Source: Gammaproteobacteria bacterium
Lineage (GTDB): Bacteria > Pseudomonadota > Gammaproteobacteria > Nevskiales > Nevskiaceae
Reading direction: 5' to 3'
Length of the DNA: 53,698 nucleotides
Assembly: GCA_022599775.1 (NCBI GenBank)
Contig: JAHZLQ010000063.1
Location: 1 to 53,698, forward strand
Below, one piece after another: positions 42,173-50,361 of this stretch (positions within the stretch are counted from its first letter, which is position 1; the number at the start of each line of letters is the position of its first letter). A program made the position numbers and the translations under genes. Under the pieces are notes generated by a model. That model was given only the letters and a program-made list of their open reading frames with translations. It made no database searches and was not told where the DNA came from.

Positions 42173-43072
42173 TCACAGCCCTTCGCGAAAGAATCGCACC
42201 GTCTGTTCGATCACTTCGTCGATCTGGGACCGATCCTCGTCCAGAGCGTGATAGATGTGATCCGCACCCTTGATCAGGAGTACGCGGGCATCCGTGGACC
42301 CGGCAGCTTCGGCCAGACGCAGCGAGGCTTCGTAGGGCACCGCATCGTCGGCCAGGCCGGCAATCGCCAGCAGCCTGCCGTGATAGCCGGCCATGTCGCT
42401 GAGCGCCGTGCTGGCACGCACTTCGTCGAACCACTCCAGGCTGAAGTTGAGCGGTCCGCGCCACGGAAAATTCACCACGGCGTAACCGTCGCGACGCGCC
42501 TGGTCCAGGTGCTCGTCGAACAGGGGCTGGAACACGCCGATCCCGTCATTGGCCACCGAGGACCAGGTTGCCAGTGCGCGAATGTCGGGCTGCTTCACCA
42601 CCAGAACTTGCGCGATCAATCCCCCCTGACTGAAACCGAGCACACCGAGACGCTGCGGATCAACTCCCACATGCTCGCCGAGCGCCTTCAAAGCGACACG
42701 GGCGTCACGCGTGGCGCCGCTGAGCGTGTACTGGCGATAATCCACAGAACTGTCGCCGGTGCCCGCGAAGTCGATTCGCAAGGAGGCGATTCCTGCACGG
42801 GCGAGCTCGCCCGCCAGCCGCTTGTAGACGCCGCCGACCTCATCCTTGTTCGATCCGGTGCCGTGCAACATCAGCACCGCTGGACAGCTTGAAGCGACCT
42901 GCAACCGTCCCGGCAGGGTCAGGGTGCCCGGAATCCGGTATTCGCCATTGTCCAACGGCAGCGACTCGATTTCGGCCGCCATCGCTGCCGGCAAGCACGC
43001 ACCGAAGGTCATCACCATGAACAACAGGGCCGCCCACCGCGATGCAAGCCGTCTCGGACCTCCCGAATTCAT
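42173..43072 (-). CDS. secreted alpha/beta hydrolase
   Basis: A 299-residue hydrolase with an N-terminal signal peptide (LLFMVMTFGACLPAAMA then AEIESL). The oxyanion loop LMLHGTGSNKDE, nucleophile elbow LGFSQGG, and the late Asp and His (LADDAVPYEAS and GADHIYHALDED) complete a catalytic triad. This is the dienelactone-hydrolase/acylpeptidase-like group of extracytoplasmic esterases; the substrate is unknown. A start at 43084, four codons earlier, is possible. Confidence 0.82.
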   Translation of the reverse strand: MNSGGPRRLASRWAALLFMVMTFGACLPAAMAAEIESLPLDNGEYRIPGTLTLPGRLQVASSCPAVLMLHGTGSNKDEVGGVYKRLAGELARAGIASLRIDFAGTGDSSVDYRQYTLSGATRDARVALKALGEHVGVDPQRLGVLGFSQGGLIAQVLVVKQPDIRALATWSSVANDGIGVFQPLFDEHLDQARRDGYAVVNFPWRGPLNFSLEWFDEVRASTALSDMAGYHGRLLAIAGLADDAVPYEASLRLAEAAGSTDARVLLIKGADHIYHALDEDRSQIDEVIEQTVRFFREGL

Positions 43073-43188
43073 ACCCTGCCCCATATCTGCCCGAAGTCAT
43101 TGGAGCATAGAGGATCACTCCAAGGCCGGACATCCGCTGTCGCCCGGCACGGTAGGCTATGCGCCATCGAATACAAGAGCGCGCGGCG

Positions 43189-44499
43189 ATGATCGCACCC
43201 GAACTCCAGTACCTCACCGGTTTTGGCAACCAACACGCCTCAGAAGCGCTGCCTGGCGCATTGCCGCGTGGACAGAACTCACCACAGCGCTGTCCTTATG
43301 GCCTGTACGCGGAACAATTCAGCGGCACCGCGTTCACTGCGCCACGCCGACACAACCGACGTAGCTGGCTGTACCGCATCCGGCCGTCCGTGGTGCAGGG
43401 CCGATTCAGGCCCCTGCCGCCGACGCCTTGGCTATCGGCGCCGTTGACCGGCGATCCGGTCGACCCGAATCCGATGCGCTGGAACCCGCTGCCGATACCG
43501 GAGACACCCTGCGACTTCATCGATGGCTTGTTCACCTTCGCTGCGAATGGGCGACCGGACGCGCAGGCCGGCTGCGCCGTGCATCTCTATGCCTTGAATG
43601 CGGACATGCAGTCGCGCTACTTGTACGATGCCGACGCGGAGCTGTTGATCGTCCCGCAAAGCGGTGAGCTGCTGCTGCGGACGGAACTCGGACAACTGCA
43701 CGTGCCGCCCGGGCACTGCGCGGTGCTGCCACGCGGTATCAAGTTTCAGGTGCGGCGCGCCCAGGCTGCGGGGAGCGCACACGGCTATGTCTGCGAAAAC
43801 TTCGGCGCGGCCTTCGAGCTTCCGGAACTGGGGCCGATCGGCGCCAACGGCCTTGCCAATCCGCGGGATTTCGAAACCCCCGTAGCCTGCTACGACGATA
43901 TCGCAGGCAATTTCGAACTGGTCGCCCGCGTCGATGGCCGACTCTGGTCGGCGCCACTGAATCATTCGCCACTTGATGTGGTGGCCTGGCACGGCAACCA
44001 AGTGCCCTATCGCTACGATCTCTCACGCTTCAACAGCATCAATACGGTCAGTTTCGATCATCCCGATCCGTCGATTTTCACGGTGCTGACGGCGCCGTCC
44101 GACACACCCGGTACGGCCAACGTCGATTTCGTGATCTTTCCGCCACGCTGGGTGGTGGCCGAGCACAGCTTCCGGCCGCCGTGGTTCCACCGCAACGTGA
44201 TGAGCGAGTTCATGGGGCTGGTTCAGGGGCGCTATGACGCAAAAGCCAGCGGCTTCATACCGGGCGGGTCCAGCCTGCACAACTGCATGTCTGCCCACGG
44301 GCCGGATGCGGATACTTTCGAATCGGCGAGCCAGATACCGCTGGCACCGCAGCACCTCGATGACTCGCTGGCCTTCATGTTCGAAAGCCGCTATCCGTTC
44401 CGATGCAGCGAGCAGGCGCGGAACGCGCCCTTTCGCCAGATGAACTATTCGGATGTCTGGCAGGACCTGCGATCGCAGTTCGATCCCGGCCAGCCCTGA
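43189..44499 (+). CDS. hmgA: homogentisate 1,2-dioxygenase
   Basis: A 436-residue enzyme of tyrosine and phenylalanine catabolism that opens the homogentisate ring to maleylacetoacetate. The start [19 protein letters not shown] and the iron-site region [20 protein letters not shown], then [20 protein letters not shown] are diagnostic. Normal length. No fumarylacetoacetase or isomerase gene is adjacent, so it stands alone here. ATG 43189 gives the usual N-terminus; 10 upstream in-frame codons are not expected. Confidence 0.95.
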   Translation: MIAPELQYLTGFGNQHASEALPGALPRGQNSPQRCPYGLYAEQFSGTAFTAPRRHNRRSWLYRIRPSVVQGRFRPLPPTPWLSAPLTGDPVDPNPMRWNPLPIPETPCDFIDGLFTFAANGRPDAQAGCAVHLYALNADMQSRYLYDADAELLIVPQSGELLLRTELGQLHVPPGHCAVLPRGIKFQVRRAQAAGSAHGYVCENFGAAFELPELGPIGANGLANPRDFETPVACYDDIAGNFELVARVDGRLWSAPLNHSPLDVVAWHGNQVPYRYDLSRFNSINTVSFDHPDPSIFTVLTAPSDTPGTANVDFVIFPPRWVVAEHSFRPPWFHRNVMSEFMGLVQGRYDAKASGFIPGGSSLHNCMSAHGPDADTFESASQIPLAPQHLDDSLAFMFESRYPFRCSEQARNAPFRQMNYSDVWQDLRSQFDPGQP

Positions 44500-44573
44500 G
44501 CGCGTGGTCGATCTGTCAGAAACGACGGAGCGGCGTCGACATGCTGCGGATTCACTTGACCCGGAAATGAAAA

Positions 44574-44596
44574 GGCCGCGCCTCGATGGCGCGGTC
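44574..44596 (-). terminator. terminator between hmgA and the BON-domain gene
   Basis: On the minus strand GACCGCGCC pairs with GGCGCGGCC (one G-T pair) around a 5-base loop, and the sequence then reads TTTTCATTTCC. This is a rho-independent end for the minus-strand BON gene whose stop is 27 bases away. It also marks the hmgA side. Confidence 0.8.
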
Positions 44597-44622
44597 CCTG
44601 TCGGTGACGCGGGGCTGGGTCG

Positions 44623-45264
44623 CTACTTCACCATCAAGCCGTCAGCGTCCACGCTGGCAACGCCGTCCACCGATTCCGCAAGCTCGACGGCACGATCACG
44701 GACCGTATCGCTGGCAACGGTACCGCTGAGCGAGACCTCCGCGCTTTCGGTATCCACATCGATGTCCATCGCCTTGACCATATCGTCCGCCGCCAGCTTG
44801 GCCTTGACCTTGGTGGTAATCATGGCGTCGGACATGGCTGTTCCGGCCTGATCCGCTGCATTCTCGGCTCGATCGCCGAGTTCGTCGATGGTGGACGGTG
44901 CCTGAATCTGGTTATCGATGCCCTTCACGTCCGGAACATTGCGCGCGAGTTCCTCGGCGGCTTCCGACACATCCACGGTCGCGACCTGACCACTGAGCGT
45001 GACCACGCCGTTGTTGGTCTGCACGCTCACGCCCTTTCCTTGAGTGCGCTGGTCGGACGCCAGTCGGGCCTTGACCTTCGCAGTGATGCCCGTATCGCTG
45101 ACCGCCGCACCAAGATTTTCGCTTTCCTTCGGTGCGTCGGCCGCCATGTCATCGGACATCTGGCCTGCTCGATCGTCGCCTGAGCAAGCCGCCAGACTGA
45201 GGGCTGAAACCAGCCCCACCGCCAGCAGTGTCTTGCGTAAGTGCATGAACAAGCTGTCTTTCAT
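44623..45264 (-). CDS. BON-domain lipoprotein (OsmY-like)
   Basis: The 213-residue protein has a lipobox (ALSLAACSGD) near residue 28 and two BON domains. One is at about 55-120 (ITAKVKARLASDQRTQGKGV, then GVVTLSGQV); the other is at about 145-213 (ITTKVKAKLAADDMVKAMDI, then AEVSLSGTV). Linkers are Asp/Ala-rich. BON proteins stabilise the envelope and are osmotically or stationary-phase induced. AAGGAG lies 9 bases before ATG 45264. It shares direction with the DUF1328 gene 109 bases upstream. Confidence 0.88.
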   Translation of the reverse strand: MKDSLFMHLRKTLLAVGLVSALSLAACSGDDRAGQMSDDMAADAPKESENLGAAVSDTGITAKVKARLASDQRTQGKGVSVQTNNGVVTLSGQVATVDVSEAAEELARNVPDVKGIDNQIQAPSTIDELGDRAENAADQAGTAMSDAMITTKVKAKLAADDMVKAMDIDVDTESAEVSLSGTVASDTVRDRAVELAESVDGVASVDADGLMVK

Positions 45265-45373
45265 GTTCCGGTTCTCCTTCGAGATCTTCAGAAGCTAGAA
45301 TGAATTAACCAGAGATTAATGCGTATTCAAGGTTTCACCTTGAAACACTCACTAAATCCAAACTTCCATCACT

Positions 45374-45538
45374 TCACAATCGCTTTCCACGACCGGAAAT
45401 CAAGGAGACGACGAACAGGATAAGGAACACCACGAACAGCACTTTCGCAATCCAGGCCGCAGTACCCGCAACCCCGGTAAAGCCAAGGACGCCGGCAATT
45501 AAGGCAATGATAAGAAAAGCGATTGCGTAGCTGAGCAT
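45374..45538 (-). CDS. DUF1328 small membrane protein (YtjA-like)
   Basis: A 54-residue protein of two membrane helices ([20 protein letters not shown] and [20 protein letters not shown]) with a basic GRGKRL end, matching DUF1328 in size and pattern. AGGAG lies 7 bases ahead of ATG 45538; the longer frame above is untranslated-looking. These proteins are commonly found beside OsmY/BON stress genes, as here. The 244 bases from 45539 to 45782 are AT-rich promoter-like DNA with no gene seen. Confidence 0.87.
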   Translation of the reverse strand: MLSYAIAFLIIALIAGVLGFTGVAGTAAWIAKVLFVVFLILFVVSLISGRGKRL

Positions 45539-45782
45539 GTCATTCTCCTGAGCAGTTCGGGCTCGTTCCCTACGGAGTTGGAGCCTCTGGTATTGATGCA
45601 ATATGAGCCGCATATTGAGCGTAGGCGTATGACTGATCACTGAACACTTTCGATCTCTTGAAATCACCCTAAAAAGTAAAATCTTCCGAAGATATATTCC
45701 GAGCGATCACCGGGCGACCACGACACGAAACCATTTATGCCGGCGATAATCATGAAGACGAATTCGGCGAGACTTGGGTGAC

Positions 45783-46229
45783 ATGAGCAAAACCGAAAGC
45801 AACGACGCAAGCCGCTACCCTTATCGACAGACGATCAGCACGCGGTGGAAGGACAATGACATCTACGGTCACGTCAACAACATCGACTACTACGGCTTCT
45901 TCGACACCATCATCAACACCTATCTGATCCGGCACGGCGGCTTGGATATTCACGAAGGCCAAGTCATCGGGTTCTGTGCGGAGTCGCACTGCCGCTTTCT
46001 GCACGCGTTCGCGTTTCCGGACGACGTCGAGGCCGGGCTCAGGGTCGCGCGTATCGGCAACAGCAGCGTGCGCTACGAACTGGCGCTGTTTCGCGTGGGC
46101 GAAACCAAACCATCGGCCACCGGCTGGTTCGTGCACGTATTCGTGGATCGGCACACGCGGCGTCCGCAGCCGCTGCCCACAGCATTGCGATCCGCGCTCG
46201 AGGCCATCGCCACCGAGGAAACATCATGA
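45783..46229 (+). CDS. acyl-CoA thioesterase, 4HBT family (first of two)
   Basis: A 148-residue hot-dog-fold thioesterase. The active-site signature RWKDNDIYGHVNNIDYYGFF carries the catalytic Asp. A FVDRHTRRPQPLP tail follows the last strand. ATG 45783 is used; TTG 45774 lies in frame above. It overlaps the next gene by 4 bases (ATGA). With the second thioesterase it brackets an alcohol dehydrogenase. Confidence 0.85.
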   Translation: MSKTESNDASRYPYRQTISTRWKDNDIYGHVNNIDYYGFFDTIINTYLIRHGGLDIHEGQVIGFCAESHCRFLHAFAFPDDVEAGLRVARIGNSSVRYELALFRVGETKPSATGWFVHVFVDRHTRRPQPLPTALRSALEAIATEETS

Positions 46230-47359
46230 AAGTCACGGCTGCCGTTCTCGGTGAAATGGGCCTTCCGGCCCCCTACGCTCAGTCCTTACCACTGAAGCTG
46301 CAGACGCTGGAACTCGACGAACCGGGAATTGGTGAGTTGCGCGTCAAGGTGCTGGCCGCCGGGCTCTGTCATTCGGACCTGTCGGTCATCAACGGTTCGC
46401 GGCCACGGCCGATGCCGATGGTGCTGGGCCACGAAGCGGCCGGCGAAGTTCTGGACGTGGGCCCCGAGACCCCGGGATTCGAGCGTGGCGATCGCGTGGT
46501 GTTCTCATTCGTTCCGAACTGCGGCCATTGCACGCCCTGCGCATCCGGACGGCCGGCACTATGCGAGCCGGGCGCTGCCGCCAACACGGTCGGCACGCTG
46601 CTCAGCGGCCAGCGACGCTGGCATGGCGATGCGGCAATCACCTATCAACATCACCTGGGCGTTTCCGCGTTCGCCGAAGCAACCGTGGTTTCGGCACGCT
46701 CCGCAGTCAAGATCGATCCCACGCTCCCTCCGGAGATCGCCGCGCTGTTCGGCTGCGCGGTGGTGACCGGCGTTGGCGCCGCCGTGAACACGGCGCGTGT
46801 CGCGCCCGGCGAAAGCGTGGCGGTGTTCGGTTTGGGCGGTGTCGGACTGGCCGCATTGCTGGGCGCGGTTGCCAGCGGCGCCAATCCGGTGATCGCGGTC
46901 GACGTGATGCCCTCCAAACTGGAACTCGCGCGCGAACTCGGCGCCACGCACACCGTGCTGGCCACCGAGTCCGACGTGGTCGCCGAAATCAAGGGCATCA
47001 CCGCCGGCGGCGTTCATCACGCCTTGGAAACCGTGGGCAGCGAACGCGTACTGGAACAGGCCTACGCCGCCACGCGACGCGGCGGCACCACGGTAACCGC
47101 CGGTCTGCCACATCCGGACCGTCGGTTCTCGGTGCCGGCCCTCAGTCTGGTCGCCGAGGAGCGCACGGTGAAGGGTTCCTACATGGGCTCGGCCGTCCCA
47201 TCTCGAGACATTCCGCGCTTCGTGGCCCTGTATCGCGCCGGGCGGCTACCCGTGGATCGGCTGCTGACACATCGGCTGCGCCTGGACGAGATCAACGCCG
47301 CATTCGATCGGCTCGAACGCGGTGAAGGCGTGCGTCAGGTTGTGGTGTTCGACCGATGA
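46226..47359 (+). CDS. zinc-dependent alcohol dehydrogenase family protein
   Basis: A 377-residue medium-chain dehydrogenase. The catalytic zinc region is AAGLCHSDLSVING with GHEAAGEV, the four-cysteine structural zinc loop is CGHCTPCASGRPALC, and the Rossmann motif is VFGLGGVGLAALLGA. The closest pattern is that of long-chain/class III-like alcohol dehydrogenases. It shares 4 bases with both flanking thioesterase genes, so all three are translated as a unit. Confidence 0.87.
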   Translation: MKVTAAVLGEMGLPAPYAQSLPLKLQTLELDEPGIGELRVKVLAAGLCHSDLSVINGSRPRPMPMVLGHEAAGEVLDVGPETPGFERGDRVVFSFVPNCGHCTPCASGRPALCEPGAAANTVGTLLSGQRRWHGDAAITYQHHLGVSAFAEATVVSARSAVKIDPTLPPEIAALFGCAVVTGVGAAVNTARVAPGESVAVFGLGGVGLAALLGAVASGANPVIAVDVMPSKLELARELGATHTVLATESDVVAEIKGITAGGVHHALETVGSERVLEQAYAATRRGGTTVTAGLPHPDRRFSVPALSLVAEERTVKGSYMGSAVPSRDIPRFVALYRAGRLPVDRLLTHRLRLDEINAAFDRLERGEGVRQVVVFDR

Positions 47360-47814
47360 AGCCCGACGCCCACCTGCAAACCGCGGCTACCTATCCGATG
47401 ACCCGCGCGATGGATACCCATTTCGCGGACATGGACATCGGCGGCCATCTCAACAATGTGGCTCTGGCGCGACATTTCGAGGACGGGCGCGTGGCGCTGC
47501 AGATCGAGATGTTCGGCATCGGCGCCTACGATCCAAGCCAGACGCGCCCGTTCCACATCACCATCGTGCAAAGCACCATCAACTATCTGCGCGAAGTGCG
47601 CTTTCCCGCGCCCTTGCAGTGTGGCGTCGGTGTTTCCCATATCGGGCGCAGTTCCTATCGCCTGGCTTCCGCCCTGTTCCAGCACGATCACTGCATGGCG
47701 GTCTGCGAATGCGTGATGGTGCTGCGCAGCGATGGCGCCGCCCTGCCCTTTACCGATGAATTGCGCGCGCAACTGGAAACCTTCCGCCTGCGGGACGTTC
47801 CGGCGGGCAATTAG
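47356..47814 (+). CDS. acyl-CoA thioesterase, 4HBT family (second)
   Basis: A 152-residue hot-dog-fold protein. The signature DTHFADMDIGGHLNNVALAR has the catalytic Asp and the GH(L/V)NN motif, and YLREVRFPAPLQCGVGVSHI is the expected next strand. It differs clearly from the first thioesterase, so it is not a recent duplicate. It ends 8 bases before the convergent hldE stop. Confidence 0.83.
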   Translation: MKPDAHLQTAATYPMTRAMDTHFADMDIGGHLNNVALARHFEDGRVALQIEMFGIGAYDPSQTRPFHITIVQSTINYLREVRFPAPLQCGVGVSHIGRSSYRLASALFQHDHCMAVCECVMVLRSDGAALPFTDELRAQLETFRLRDVPAGN

Positions 47815-47822
47815 CGTCTCAC

Positions 47823-49259
47823 TCAGGGCTTGCGCGCGCGTTCGATCAGCGAGCTGGTCGAATAGCCGGCATGAAAGTCGAGCACGCGCACCTCGCCACC
47901 GTGGGCGATCACGGCTTCGTGGCCCGCGATCTGCTCAATACGGTAGTCCCCGCCCTTGACCAGGATGTCGGGCAGCACCGCGGCGATCAGGTCTGCCGGC
48001 GTGTCCTCGGAAAACGGCAGAACCCAGTCCACGCACTTGAGTCCGGCGAGCATGCGCATGCGGTCGTCGCAGGCATTCAGGGGGCGCGTCGGCCCCTTGA
48101 GGCGGCGCACCGAATCGTCGTCGTTGACGGCTACCACGAGACGATCGCCCAAGGCTCGCGCCGCTTCCAGGTAACGCAGATGGCCCACATGCAGCAGATC
48201 GAAGCAGCCGTTGGTCATGACCACACGCTCACCTTTTTTGCGGGCTGCCTCGATTCGCGCCGCCAGTTCCGCCCGCGTGACTACCGCACCGTCTTCATTC
48301 TGATGCTTGCCGGCCAGCGCGGCAGCGAGTTCCTCGCGGCTGGCGGTGGCCGTACCGAGCTTGCCGACCACGATGCCCGCCGCCACATTCGCCAGATACG
48401 CCGCCCGCGACCAGCTCTCGCCGGCGGCGACACTGGCCGCCAGTACCGCGATCACGGTATCGCCGGCGCCGGTCACGTCGAAGACCTCGCGCGCTTCAGT
48501 AGGCAAGGTCAGCGGCGCAGTGTCCGGCTGGATCAGGCTCATGCCGTGCTCGCTGCGAGTCACCAACAGCGCTGCCAGATCAAGGGCCGTACACAGGGTT
48601 TGGGCTTTGCCGAACAGATCCTCTTCGCCAGCGGTCACGCCGGCCACGGCTTCGAATTCACCGAGGTTGGGCGTAAGCAGGCTGGCGCCGCGATAGGCTG
48701 TCCAGTCATTGCCCTTGGGGTCGATGATCACCGGCTTGCCGGCAGCCCGCGCGGCGGCAACCATCGCCGCGGCGCCGATCAGGCTGCCTTTGCCGTAGTC
48801 GGACAACAGCACCACATCCGACTGCGGCAAGGCCGCCTGGAAACGCGCCTGCAGCGCATCGGCGTCGAAGGCGCCGACGGCGGACAGTGCTTCCTCGAAG
48901 TCCAGACGGATCAGCTGCTGGTTGCGCGAGATCACACGCAGTTTGGTGATGGTCGGGCAGTCGGCCGTTTCCACGAACTGCGCGTCAATCCCGCTGGCAA
49001 GCAGATGCTCGGACAGCAGCCTCGCCGCTTCATCACGACCGACAACGCCCAGCAGGGTGGTCCTCACGCCCAGCGCGGCGGCGTTGAGCGCCGCGTTGGC
49101 GGCACCGCCGGGCCGCGCCTCATGATCACGCACACGCACCACCGGCACCGGCGCCTCGGGCGAAATCCGCGAGGTGGGGCCGTGCCAGTAACGGTCGAGC
49201 ATCACATCGCCGACCACCAGCACGCGCGCACCCGAGAAGTCCGGCAGCTTGTTGCTCAT
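47823..49259 (-). CDS. hldE: bifunctional heptose-7-phosphate kinase/heptose-1-phosphate adenylyltransferase
   Basis: A 478-residue enzyme of LPS inner-core ADP-heptose synthesis. Residues 1 to about 320 are a ribokinase-like kinase (VVGDVMLDRYWHGPTSRISP, PGGAANAALN, DVTGAGDTVIAVLAAS). Residues 345-478 are the nucleotidyltransferase (VVMTNGCFDLLHVGHLRYLE, VNDDDSVRRLKGPTRPLN). Both active sites look intact and length is standard. It follows ilvE with a 31-base gap. Confidence 0.96.
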   Translation of the reverse strand: MSNKLPDFSGARVLVVGDVMLDRYWHGPTSRISPEAPVPVVRVRDHEARPGGAANAALNAAALGVRTTLLGVVGRDEAARLLSEHLLASGIDAQFVETADCPTITKLRVISRNQQLIRLDFEEALSAVGAFDADALQARFQAALPQSDVVLLSDYGKGSLIGAAAMVAAARAAGKPVIIDPKGNDWTAYRGASLLTPNLGEFEAVAGVTAGEEDLFGKAQTLCTALDLAALLVTRSEHGMSLIQPDTAPLTLPTEAREVFDVTGAGDTVIAVLAASVAAGESWSRAAYLANVAAGIVVGKLGTATASREELAAALAGKHQNEDGAVVTRAELAARIEAARKKGERVVMTNGCFDLLHVGHLRYLEAARALGDRLVVAVNDDDSVRRLKGPTRPLNACDDRMRMLAGLKCVDWVLPFSEDTPADLIAAVLPDILVKGGDYRIEQIAGHEAVIAHGGEVRVLDFHAGYSTSSLIERARKP

Positions 49260-49290
49260 GAGACCTGGCCGCCGGCGCTGGAACTCGACA

Positions 49291-50214
49291 TCAGATGTAG
49301 GCGAGCCAGTCCGGATAATGGTCGCTGCGACCCTTCACCAGATTCAGGTAGGCGGTCTGCAACTGCTCGGTTACCGGTCCGCGCGTACCTGCGCCCACCG
49401 GCCGGTTGTCGACCTCGCGAATCGGCGTGACTTCAGCAGCGGTACCAGTGAAGAAGGCCTCATCGCAGATGTAGAGTTCATCGCGGGTGATGCGGCGCTC
49501 GGTCACCGTGTAGCCAAAATCGCGCGCCAGCTGCATCACCGTGCGTCGCGTGATGCCGTCCAGGCAGGAGTTCAGGTCCGGCGTATGCAGGGCCTTGCCG
49601 TAGACCACGAAGATGTTCTCGGCACTGCCCTCGGCGATATGGCCGGTGGTGTCCAGCATCAGCGCTTCGTCGTAGCCGTCACGCAGCACTTCGTTGAGCG
49701 CGAACATCGAGTTGATGTAGTTGCCATTGGCCTTGGCCCGGCACATCGCCGAGTTCACGTGATGGCGTGTGAACGAAGACGTACGCACGCGGATGCCGCG
49801 CTGCAGGTTCTCGGCGCCCAGATACGAGCCCCAGGCCCAGGGCGCGATGATCACGTGGGTCTTCAGACCATCCGCGCGCAGGCCCATGCCCTCGGCTCCG
49901 TAGAACACCATCGGACGAATGTAGGCCTCGCTCAACTTGTTGGCTCGCAGCACTTCGAGCTGCGCTTCGCTGATCTCGTCTTCGCTGTAGGGCATCGGCA
50001 TGCCGAGAATCTTGGCGGAGCCGAACAAGCGCTTGGTGTGGTCCTGAAGACGGAATATCGCCGTACCGCTTGGCGTTTCGTACGCACGCACGCCCTCGAA
50101 GCAACCCACACCGTAGTGCAGCGTGTAGGTCAGAACATGGGTGGTGGCTTCACGCCAGGGCACGAGTTTTCCGTCGTACCAGATAAACCCGTCGCGGTCG
50201 GCAAACGTACTCAT
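49291..50214 (-). CDS. ilvE: branched-chain amino acid aminotransferase
   Basis: A 307-residue fold-type IV PLP enzyme that interconverts leucine, isoleucine and valine with their 2-oxo acids. The start WYDGKLVPWREATTHVLTYT then GVGCFEGVRAY is characteristic. The PLP lysine lies in CRAKANGNYINSM, and EALMLDTTGHIAEGSAENIF is the second key motif. ATG 50214 has GAGG upstream. It lies between glnE and hldE, as in related gammaproteobacteria. Confidence 0.95.
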   Translation of the reverse strand: MSTFADRDGFIWYDGKLVPWREATTHVLTYTLHYGVGCFEGVRAYETPSGTAIFRLQDHTKRLFGSAKILGMPMPYSEDEISEAQLEVLRANKLSEAYIRPMVFYGAEGMGLRADGLKTHVIIAPWAWGSYLGAENLQRGIRVRTSSFTRHHVNSAMCRAKANGNYINSMFALNEVLRDGYDEALMLDTTGHIAEGSAENIFVVYGKALHTPDLNSCLDGITRRTVMQLARDFGYTVTERRITRDELYICDEAFFTGTAAEVTPIREVDNRPVGAGTRGPVTEQLQTAYLNLVKGRSDHYPDWLAYI

Positions 50215-50299
50215 TTCGGCCTCTTGTGAACTGCGTGATGCGGTGGAATGGGCGTTGGCCCCGTACGGCGTAGAATCGGCGGGGCGCGGCAAGCCGGCT

Positions 50300-50305
50300 A
50301 TTATA
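50300..50305 (-). promoter_or_regulatory. candidate -10 box for ilvE
   Basis: The minus strand reads TATAAT at 50305-50300, a perfect -10 sequence about 86 bases upstream of the ilvE start, in the 147-base gap after glnE. No convincing TTGACA lies 16-18 bases further up, where the DNA is GC-rich. The assignment is tentative. Confidence 0.4.
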
Positions 50306-50361
50306 GAAGCGCTGTCGGCTGCGCGCCCGCTGCGGGCACGCGGGTCACGGCATACCGCCCC

